Made by a program: the position numbers and the translations under genes
The notes under the pieces: generated by a model
What the model saw: only the letters and a program-made list of their open reading frames with translations
Told to the model about the DNA's origin: nothing
Database searches by the model: none
NCBI GenBank assembly: GCA_030762935.1
Contig: CM060880.1
Coordinates: 10,636,501 to 10,700,500 of the forward strand
Direction: 5' to 3'
DNA length: 64,000 nucleotides
Source of the DNA: Hymenopus coronatus
Lineage: Eukaryota; Arthropoda; Insecta; Mantodea; Hymenopodidae
Shown here: positions 55,960 through 64,000 of the stretch, piece after piece
How the letters are laid out: the number at the start of each line of letters is the position of its first letter
Numbering within the stretch: the first letter of the stretch is position 1

Positions 55960-57735
55960 AAAAATGATCTACTAGTGATCTACTCAAACAATTTCTTGAA
56001 AAAGTTTGCCACTACCGGACTCAGAGGGCTCCCCATGTAGAGGTCCCATTTGTTATATGGCCCCACGGAGAAGAAGCTCTTCAAGATTTCCTCCTACATC
56101 TCAACATCATTAATCACCACCCAATGGAAAAGGAAAAAGAGGGACAGCTAGCTTTTCTGGACGTGCTGGTCAGCAGGAAGGCTGACAGCTCTCTTGAATA
56201 TACTGTCTATCACAAGCCCACCCACACTGACCATTACCTCAACAAGGACTCAAACCATCATCCTAGACAAAAACAAGCCATGATCAAAACATTGCTACAT
56301 CGCACTTCTCACATCTGTGAACCACAACAGCTACAAGCAGAACTCAGGCATTACATTCTAATAGTTATTCCAGCCGAGAAGCTAATAGAGCTTTCCATCC
56401 TGCCAGGTCTCATTCCACCGCTCAAAAACCAGACCAACCCAAAAGTAAAGGCACAGTTTTTCTGCCATACTTTAACTTTGATTTGCACAAATGTGTCAAA
56501 TGAATTTTCTAGTATTTAGCACAAGGTCTGTAGAGCCTGATGCTTTGATGTTTTACACTCTAGTACATAAATGTAAATTTTTGCATTGTAAATTCTATAG
56601 TATATTTGTAAATATGTATTGTAATTTGTTGACATTTATGAAGAGTACATAATACAATAATCATATTTTAGTTTTATATAATTACTAGTAGTAACTATTA
56701 TGTTGATAATTAGAAAACTATCATCTGACATTACATCAGTGTTACATATAATGAAATTATATTTATTTATACATTTTAACACTAATTGTTGTTACTCTTT
56801 GTTTTTATGTGTATGCAAAAAAAAAAAAAAAAAAAAAAAAAGGAAGTACATATACTTTTATAGAGCACATTAAGTATAATGCAGTGGCGTACAGGCCTCA
56901 AAAGCAAATGGTGTGATTATATGTCTATTCTGCTGTTTCTGTAACCTGTGATTTTAACACTAGAGCTTTATACACTTTTTTTTTTTTTTTTTTTCGTAGT
57001 ATATAAACATATGTATACATGTATATCTCTTGACAATTCTATGTTCAGTGGCTTCCTGGCCTAAACGAACCTACAGAATGCTTTCTAATCTAATAGTATC
57101 ATCGACAAAATCGAGTGCATATTGTTACAACTGTTTACAAGCCCACGAGACAACTGAACAATTTATTTTATCAGCTAAAGACCCCCAGGAGCCTCTGTCA
57201 CTAGCCGGTGTATACCACATTCCCTGTTCTTGCGGTTCGGCATACATTGGAACCACACAATGCAGTGTTAACACCAGAATCAAGGAATACAAAGATAACT
57301 GTCAACTGGACCACACAAGAAAGGCCACGGTCGCCGAACTTGGCATTGAGGCGGAGGACAAACACTCATAAAATTCCAGGACATCAGCATCCTTTCGTCT
57401 ACAGTGCATTACCATGCTCAACTACAGTGAGAAGTCATAGAAATTTACAAGCATCCTAACAATTTCAATAAAAAAGAAGAGGCCCTAAAGCTCAACAGAA
57501 ACTGGCATCCTTTCATTGAAGGCAGGAAACATCATAAAACTGGCAAGATCAAAATGAGCTAATCAGAAGGCACCTGCACTGGAGAAGCCAAGCCCTGCTC
57601 GCAAATAACCAGCATAAATACAGTGACTCTGACTGTCAACACTTCAGACCCAGTCAAATCTTGGACCCTGCCACTGAAGATGTCCACCACAGTTGTGGAT
57701 GAAACCTCTAGATCTCTTACTCTAGTAGACCACGG
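55960..57735 (+). mobile_element. Penelope-like element, RT end plus GIY-YIG, interrupted
   Basis: 55985-56510: EVPFVIWPHGEEALQDFLLH LN, then GQLAFLDVLVSRKADSSLEY TVYHKPTHTDHYLNKDSNHH P and HICEPQQLQAELRH, the RT thumb region of Penelope-like elements (FLDVLVxR, TVYRKPTHTDRYLN). 57180-57370: AKDPQEPLSLAGVYHIPCSC GSAYIGTTQ and NTRIKEYKDNCQ, a GIY-YIG domain with intact GVY/YIG, Arg and Glu positions. After that come ISILSSTVHYHA-like and EIYKHPNNFNKKEEALKLNR NWHPF. Between 56511 and 57045, AT-rich DNA with a 26-base poly(A) and a poly(T) run replaces the linker, an apparent insertion. The RT fingers and palm are missing. Confidence 0.8.
57674..57705 (+). ncRNA. Hammerhead-ribozyme-like motif, Penelope 3' end
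   Basis: CTGAAGA (57674-57680, fits CUGANGA), then a 5-bp stem TCCAC (57683-57687) / GTGGA (57695-57699) with a 7-base loop, then GAAAC (57701-57705). All conserved core bases on this side are present. The distance to the GIY-YIG reading frame matches the 53.7-kb copy. Stems I and III and the cleavage triplet were not resolved, so activity is unproven. Confidence 0.55.
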
Positions 57736-58940
57736 CAAAACAGCTCGGAAATAACTCCTAGTTACAGAATGAACTTTCTTACAGCATAACACTATCTTTA
57801 TGAGTACTAAGACAGCTTTCTAATAATAATGTGAACACAATGTAATTATTATACTTTAATATCATTGAAATCCAAATGTTTCATTAATTTGGGAGAGAGG
57901 GTGGTTTAGGAAGAGGAAGAGGGAAAGAGAGGGGAGGAGGAGAGATGGGGGTGAGGAAGAAACCCCGAGAGAGAGATGCCTGAGTTAATGTTAGTACTGT
58001 GACATTTGCAAATACACATCAATAAATATGTTGAAAATGTATTGCCCTTTACTATAGTGTGTACATAACTCAGAGGTACCTTTAGAAAGAAGTACATATG
58101 CTGTTGCTGAAGCACTTGTACAGATGAAGCTGATTGCTAATTTTGGGGCAGCTAATGCTTCGTGTACTATGACTGCCAAATGCAAAGCAGGCATGCAGAT
58201 GGAAACAACTGCTGATGACTGTGGCGTAATGATGTTCATTGCTTTCTGGATTTGGTAGTTCACAATTGTTAAAACTTCATGCTGAGTCAAATTAGCATGT
58301 TCTTAGAAGGCACACTAAACTGTACAAATCAAGGATACTGTAAAGATGTTTCCAAAAGCTGTTTTTAACTATAGTCTAGGAGGAACAAGTTGAGACAAAA
58401 TTTTAGACAGAGACAGCATATACACTTACCCTCTCTCTCTCACACATCTGCCATTAGGGTGTTGATGGTAATGGTGTCACTACTTCTGTCACGTCCATAG
58501 AACTATCAGTGGCGGCCAGTTCCTCCCCTCTTTCCAACACCCGTTTGAACAATAGTTAATACGAGAACAAATATTATCAAATATGGAATGAAGTTAAACA
58601 TTTCTGAGCTCAGCATTTTGTAACTAAGATTGTAGTAATGTTCTCTATGTGGTTACTGTTTTTATAATAACAAGATAACATGACACAACACACCAACAAT
58701 ATATAAATGTAATATGCAAACAAAATCCAATAGCACTAAATCAGAGCACTGACCGCCACTGACAACTTCATGGACTACACTGATTTCAGTGGGACCATTC
58801 AACATTCCTGCCTATTGTTATATTGGCCATGAGTGATACCATCGGTTGGTTGCCAGGAGCAGGTAGCATTCTCAAGTTATTCCTCACAAACGAATGTCTT
58901 TGCTACCAACCCACAGGCTACGTGGACAGCACATGCTATC
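57736..58940. other. UBTF-like intron stretch, nothing recognised
   Basis: AT-rich with a purine-rich GA tract at 57893-57975 and CT repeats near 58430. The - strand frame at 57991-58290 (99 codons) has no recognised domain. Confidence 0.45.
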
Positions 58941-58943
58941 CAG

Positions 58944-59179
58944 GCCACGCCATGGCCGAGTGGTTAGACCACTTGCCTCTCACCTAGATGGTCCGGGTTC
59001 GATCCCAAGTGACCGCATGTGAGATTTGTGGTGGACAAAGCGGCGCTGGGGCAGGTTTTCTCCGGGTACTCCGGTTTCGCCCGCCATCGCATTCCACCGG
59101 TGCTCCATCTTCATTCATGTATCATCAGTGTCACCGCCTGCAGTGCCATAAGTAGTTAAAGCAGGCGTTAAACACTACC

Positions 59180-59208
<29 letters not shown>
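58944..59208 (+). mobile_element. tRNA-derived SINE with CTCCGG core, copy 2 (young)
   Basis: Complete copy: head CATGGCCGAGTGGTTAGACC ACTTGCC (A box) and GGTCCGGGTTCGATCCCAAG (perfect B box), 35 bases apart. Body: GTGAGATTTGTGGTGGACAA AGCGG, then TTTTCTCCGGGTACTCCGGT TTCGCCC. This last string resembles a central domain shared by SINEs of several animal phyla; I do not name which. It ends ATCATCAGTGTCACCGCC, GCAGGCGTTAAACACTACC and a 30-base poly(A) at 59179-59208. The intact boxes and long tail mark it as recent. Confidence 0.85.
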
Positions 59209-59210
<2 letters not shown>

Positions 59211-59225
59211 CTATCCCTGTACTTA

Positions 59226-59390
59226 TTACTCAATGGATCGCCCTCCATGGTGTAATTATTACCATGTGAGCCTTTAATACCTAATATTGCGAGTTTAAAC
59301 CTAGCAGAGGGGATGGATTTATTTTTTGGACATAAAATCCTTAGCATGGCCACCTTCAGAAGGGAAGTAAAGCCATTGGTCCTATGTAAT
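59226..59390 (+). mobile_element. tRNA-derived SINE, (ATTTC)n-tail family, copy 4 (3' truncated)
   Basis: CGCCCTCCATGGTGTAATTA TTACCATG head, then AAATCCTTAGCATGGCCACC TTC and GAAGGGAAGTAAAGCCATTG GTCC body. It stops before the CGTAGATTTACGG block. It lies 17 bases after the poly(A) of the preceding SINE, a common place for later insertions. Confidence 0.75.
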
Positions 59391-59499
59391 GTTTATTTGC
59401 AATAAACAAACCCCATACTTTGAAAGAACAGGTCCCTGGGCTAAATTTACCATGTTTCACGTCCGCAAGTAATGATTTTATCTTACATTGCTATTTATG

Positions 59500-59600
59500 G
59501 GTGGTGATGATCCATTGTCCCCATGTGCACCTAAAGGTGAATTTGCAAACTAAAAATTCCCTGATCATGATACCATGGTAATGGTAGCCCAATATACACC
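59500..59600 (-). repeat. Repeat with GGCTACCATTACCA motif, copy 2
   Basis: Reverse complement of this stretch shares GGGCTACCATTACC and AGGTGCACATGGGGACAAT-like text with 29756-29860. Class unknown. Confidence 0.35.
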
Positions 59601-60004
59601 CACACGGCATGAGGGAACTTGAACTGATAACTCAATGGACTTAGTTTTATTTTATGTATTAGATTGTGGTTTGCTTTCATCTGTGACTTAATATATGCTT
59701 CTATTGTTTTTCATGCTTAACTAAGAAATGGTATACTCCTCTATAGCTATTTGTTATGTTTAGTACTGTGTTCTAACACTGGAATTGCAATACAATCTTT
59801 CCACGTGAAAACTAATGGAATGGGCAGGCAGTACATATACTAGACCCACATATATAGCAAGCTGTCAGCCCACACTGATATGATTTACACCAATGACAGC
59901 ATGCAATTGCACCTATAAACTCTATATGCTTGCACCATCTTAATAATAGAGTCATGGGTGCTTGAAATTTCATATGTTATTCCCACCAAAGGCAACGACA
60001 GTTT

Positions 60005-60415
60005 AAGAATTTGTCAGAGAAACCCAGGAAGTCCATGGATGATGTCAGCAAAATTCCAGTTTAAAATTTCATCAAAATCTCAGTTTAAAAGTCCATCAAT
60101 TGACTGACAGAGAAACCCAGAAAGTCCATGAATAATATCAGCAACATGTCCAAAAGTCGAAACCCCAGTTTTAAAGTTCATCAACTGACTGATAGAGAAA
60201 CCCTGGAAGTCCACTGATAATATCAGCAACATGTCCAAAAGTTGAAATACTAGTTTTAAAGTTCATCAATTGATTGACAAGAGAAACCCAGAAAGTCCAC
60301 TGATGATATCAGCAACAGGTCTGAAAGTTGAAATCCCAGTTTAGAAGTTCATCAATTGATTGACAGAGAAATTCAGGAAGTCCATGGATGATAGCAACAG
60401 GTCTGAAAGTCGAAA
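60005..60415. repeat. Minisatellite, ~90-bp period, about 4.5 units
   Basis: Repeating phrases are GAGAAACCCAGAAAGTCCA, TGATAATATCAGCAACA, GTCCAAAAGTTGAAA and AGTTTTAAAGTTCATCAATT GA. They return at about 60020, 60110, 60200, 60285 and 60365. Units are close to one another (a few differences each), so homogenisation or recent expansion is likely. It lies in the intron 260 bases downstream (gene sense) of the first visible UBTF-like exon. Confidence 0.85.
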
Positions 60416-60674
60416 TCTGCTGATATGTAGGCAACATTGCCTAGGAACATGTTCAGATAATTTATTACTTATGAAGTAACTCAAATGTAAATTGCTTCAA
60501 CTTGCAATTAATGATTCATACAAGGACTTGGTGTAACTTTCTGAATAAATGTATTTACTGTTACTAATTTTGTAATGTGGGCTACTTGAAAACATCGGAC
60601 ACTTTTGATTCACCTAATTATGCAGAATAATTATATATTAGTCATAAAGCATTAGCTATGCAAGTATAACTTAC

Positions 60675-60844
60675 ATGATTTACTTGCTCTTGATACTTCC
60701 TTTTCTCAATCTCATTTAAGTTCTTCCACATTTTAGAGATGTGGCCCATGCGTTCCTTGGGTATACTTCTCTTGATTTCTGGACTCACCAACATGATGCG
60801 TGTGAACAAACTGTAGCCTGAGTTGGGTGGTTTCTCAGGCTTTC
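60675..60844 (-). CDS. UBTF: UBTF-like gene, exon 1 of 6 seen (first visible HMG box)
   Basis: Acceptor TTGCAG ends at 60845; two bases (GA) complete a codon begun upstream, then 56 codons to CAT|GTAAGT after 60675. GKPEKPPNSGYSLFTRIMLV, then SPEIKRSIPKERMGHISKMW KNLNEIEKRKYQEQVNH is an HMG box of the UBF type: G-x-P-x-x-P-P-N opening, Y-S-L-F, P-x-x-E-R-M and the helix 2 Trp. It is like UBF box 3 or box 6 (GRPTKPPPNSYSLY; GEPKKPPMNGYQKF). Upstream acceptors at AAACAG would add two codons (VA) and cannot be excluded. Earlier exons, with the dimerisation domain and box 1, are not in the window or not recognised. Confidence 0.87.
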
Positions 60845-62625
60845 CTGCAACTCTGTTTAAAGTTCATTAACTTCTATAAAATGTGCAAAGTATGCAAGGT
60901 GGAAAGGGCATAGATGTGTATCTTTAAAGCACGAGTAGAAGAGTTTGAAAAGAACAAAATGGTCTTTGTGGCCTTTAGTCCATCTTAAAACATTTTGATA
61001 AAAATAAACAAGGCACAATGCAATTTTTTATTACATAGGTACATGTACTTGCTGTGACAGGCCATCATTCTCATTCAGAGAAGGGTAAGAGTTATATGTT
61101 TATGTTTTAAACTCATCTACACTGATATTTAACCAACAAGTTATTGAACAAAGTTCCATGCAAACATATGCTGCAAAGCAAAATAAAGGTTCAAATTGAC
61201 ATATACCTTGCCGCTGAATCCTTGCACTTTGGTTGGGTGGTTTCACATAAGGTTGGCTATGCTGACAAATGTCTCAACCATGTGTAAACAGGAATATACA
61301 CAGTGTACATAGTAAATGAATGCTGATGAATAATGAAACTAATTCGCTATTATTGATGTTAAATGAAAATAACAGTGATACTATAACGTATGTAACATGA
61401 ATTACGTATTTACGGCAATATTAAGCAAATTAATGCAAAATAGCTTGTTACAATGAGAGAAAGATATAACAAAGTGATTTTCACTGGTTTAGAATTTTAA
61501 AGGCTCAATTCAATTCAAGTCTCCATCATCATCATTCTTGGAAGCATCATTATCATTGTCATCATCACCAAGACATATCATTAGTGTTTCACATTCACTG
61601 ATGATTCCGTTCTAATTCCTGCGCTTTTCATATTATTTTGTGCACATGATTCACTTTCTTCTTCTATGAAGCCGCGTCCACTCTCGCCACATCTTCCCGC
61701 AAAAGTCTATCCACCTCTAAAATTGTGAAAGTCTTGTTATGTTCCCTCACGTACAAACACCAACAACACTATGACAACAAATACGTAGTTTGTACAGAAC
61801 AACTCAGTGCAAGTGTTAGGAGTTCACAAACTGAGCATGCAGTTGGAAATAGTCAGATATTGCAACGGTGCGGCATCTAGATCCATTTACGTTGTCTGAC
61901 CGACTGACCAGAATGCTGCTTTGTGATTGGTTCAGAAAGTCAAACGGGTAAAACTTTTCATATTTTATTTGCGGGTATGCCAACTCAACTCCTAACTGTC
62001 AAGTGCAAGGATTCAGTGGTGGGGGTATAGTGAAGATAAGGGGGGTGGGGACTCATAATTCCTGGGAGAAATTTAAGCTTGGTAGGGAGTTTCATGGAAT
62101 GCAAGTGGAAAAGTGATTTGTGGCTCTAGTACTAAAATGAACTTTAATTTAACTAGAAACTATGTCATATTACATGACTTGACTCGGTGACAGAATTGTT
62201 GGACTGCCCCAGACAGCTGAAATATCATGGAAATGCTCTTGCTTGAGCTCCATCTTAGCCTATGACATAACAAAAGCTGCATGTACATAAACAGAAGCCA
62301 TGATACTGCACCTAAGCTTAAACATGTCACTTCAATCTGCTTTGGCTTACCACAACTCATTGTTGCCCATTCTCAAACTTTTAGAGCGATACTCGTCTGT
62401 GATTTTTTTGGACAATATTTAACATTTGCATTTACTTCATATGGCATCAGAGGTAGTGTCAATGATAATACATGAAATAAAATAATAATTGGGGAAGGAA
62501 GCATTCCAGACTTAAGTTTAGGGTAGGACATTTGCCAGTTATGAGGATGAGGAAAACCTGAAAAAGACTTGACAGGGAGGACAGTTCTAGTGGGATTTGA
62601 ACCGTACATTCCCATACATGATTTA
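60845..62625. other. Upstream of first visible UBTF-like exon; no coding exon recognised
   Basis: No HMG-like frame on the - strand. A CpG-richer patch with a CCAAT-type site (ATTGG at 61927 on +) lies at 61670-61930. A possible donor CGGCAAG|GTATAT is at 61207 (-). A ~50-bp inverted repeat joins 61206-61255 and 61977-62030. These could be a non-coding first exon with its promoter, or a DNA element. Confidence 0.3.
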
Positions 62626-62627
62626 AT

Positions 62628-63565
62628 AATTAATAATTGTAATAATTCTCCACTTATCTTTTTGAAATCCAAGGGCGAGTTTTGCAATAAAAGGATCTAT
62701 TGCATTGTCATCTCAATTTCTTTTTGCTCTTGTTTATTTACATTGTTATGGTTACTGCTACTAGATGATTATGTACTAAGGCATTGCTTACTACTGGAAT
62801 ATAAAAACAAATTTGGTGAGAGAATCAATTAGTGGTATATCAAAATTCATTGCATGATTTTTATTCTTTAATATAAATATTTTCTCCCAAATCATTAATC
62901 TATGGGTCCATTTAAAGCTTTAATAATTTAACATCTGGATTTTGTTTCATGACTAAATTTCCCAAAATGTTCTGCCAGTGCTGATTTATCAATATGTTTG
63001 TATTTAATATTCCTAAAGTGCTCTTTTACTCTGGTTTCCAAACAACGTTTAGTCTTAACAATGTAAACAAGGTCACAATTTAAACAATTTAATTGATAAA
63101 TGCCAGATTTTTTATTTTTTGAAATCTCCTCTTTTTATGAAAAGCCTAACAAATTTTTTATATTGTATTTATTTTGAGGAACCAATATTATATCATGTTC
63201 TTTGAAAATATTTGTGAATTTTTTATTTACTCAAGGGTGATAAGCAAAATTTTTAAAAATGTAATTTCTTTTATTTTCTTAAGAGTAGAAATCTCTTTAA
63301 TAAGTTTTTGATATTTAAACTTCTCAATGTTTTTATTTATAAAATCAGAATTAAAACCATTAACCAAAGCATGTGTTGATAATGTGTTTATATCCTTTAT
63401 AGAATTCATCTTTATTAAGGGGTAAATTAATTAACTTATTGCAAAAGGTCCTTTTATTGCGAAACTAGTCCTTGGATTTCAAAAAGATAAGTGGAAAATT
63501 GTTACAATTATTAATTGTGATATTAATATTTGTGTTACTTCACTGTTACTAGCTTCCTTTTTGCA
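62628..63565 (-). mobile_element. Penelope-like element with inverted terminal arms and GIY-YIG frame
   Basis: Inverted arms 62628-62694 and 63447-63517 share AATTGTAA.AATT.TCCACTTATC and TTTTTGAAATCCAAGG, then TTGCAATAAAAGGA. On the - strand between them, 63409 downward: MNSIKDINTLSTHALVNGFN, FKYQKLIKEISTLKKIKEIT, NKYNIKNLLGFS, stop, then KSGIYQLNCLNCDLVYIVKT KRCLETRVKEHFRNIKYKHI DKSALAEHF. This is a GIY-YIG domain in the style of Penelope elements, with Gly of YIG replaced by Val. The flank after the right arm (TATTTGTGTTACTTCACTGT TACTAGC) links it to the short foldbacks at 11834 and 46030. The RT is absent. Confidence 0.7.
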
Positions 63566-64000
63566 TCCTATACATGAGTTTAGCCTCAGCTACCCATGCT
63601 GGTTGCCCATATGTCTCCTGCTACTGATTCGGACTAGCTTCTGTCTGGGAATGCCTTAGTTATGTTCAATTATTATATATTTAATACTAAAATGCATTAT
63701 GCACCCCTATAAGTTTCTACTCCACAATGTGTATTTATTTATATATCCCTGACTTTTGTAGGACAATAGTTGATATGCCTATATGAATTGATACAATTTT
63801 GTACCCATTTTTAGAGAATTAATCAACATAAGGCGTAACTATGTGTGAAAAAAGAGGTGTAAGAAACTCTTCCTGCATGTCACTGGATAGAGTAAACCTC
63901 AAGTTTTATGGTCTTTGAGATTAGACGTCTTTAAAAGGAATACCATATGTTGTGTAGAAAAAAAAGTCTATCTATTGCCACAAGCAACCTAACTGGTCCA
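63566..64000. other. Window end, nothing recognised
   Basis: AT-rich DNA without long frames, repeats shared with the rest of the window, or splice-supported coding. Confidence 0.4.

Noticed and set aside
61206..61260. Extra UBTF exon reading VKPPNQSARIQRQ on the - strand
   Set aside because: Similarity to the KPPN opening of the HMG box is limited to four residues, the frame has a stop just upstream and no acceptor fits; the same sequence is part of an inverted repeat.

Overview
The window reads as animal nuclear DNA: AT-rich, with spliced genes (GT/AG introns of several to tens of kb), AATAAA poly(A) signals and a dense load of eukaryotic transposable elements. There are no operons or bacterial signals. 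The mixture of Jockey-type LINEs, Penelope-like elements, tRNA-SINEs, hAT, Tc1/mariner and gypsy/copia remnants suggests an invertebrate, probably an arthropod. The species cannot be named from sequence alone.

Two host genes can be supported, in convergent orientation. (1) The 3' half of a FUNDC1 (FUN14-domain, mitochondrial outer membrane) gene runs on the + strand: one internal exon at 159-354, then two candidate terminal exons, 10061-10141 and 25830-26012. Both terminal exons accept the same phase-0 donor and both encode a final glycine-rich membrane segment followed by a stop, so they look like alternative last exons. (2) The 3' half of a UBTF/UBF-like nucleolar transcription factor gene runs on the - strand in six exons between 60844 and 42877. 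They encode two HMG boxes and a serine/acidic tail ending in a stop, with all intron phases consistent. The 5' parts of both genes lie outside the window or were not found.

Nearly everything else is repeats. The commonest is a ~0.85-kb interspersed family with a palindromic hairpin at one end and an inverted ACTTTCTCTAC motif near both ends. About twelve full or partial copies cover roughly 8 kb, including three in tandem at 21.2-24.1 kb. Other elements are: an internally deleted hAT (1011-2046); two Tc1/mariner-type fragments (2.7 and 8.5 kb); a copia tail (4.15 kb); a gypsy-like LTR element that keeps gag and protease but lacks RT and integrase (12.3-14.9 kb); a pogo-like MITE (17.9-18.5 kb); a long-TIR foldback element (18.8-19.6 kb); a piggyBac-like remnant (30.9-31.9 kb); LINE fragments (32.3 kb, and two head-to-head Jockey pieces at 34.3-38.7 kb); a hAT C-terminus (43.5 kb); Penelope-like elements with GIY-YIG domains and hammerhead-like motifs (53.2, 56-57.7 and 62.6-63.6 kb); and at least five tRNA-derived SINE families, one of them with a palindromic layout (41.4-42.0 kb). 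There are two minisatellites (2.3 and 60.0 kb) and several microsatellites.

Coordinates of exons were read base by base from splice sites. Most repeat boundaries are approximate, because they rest on alignment by eye between copies within this window.
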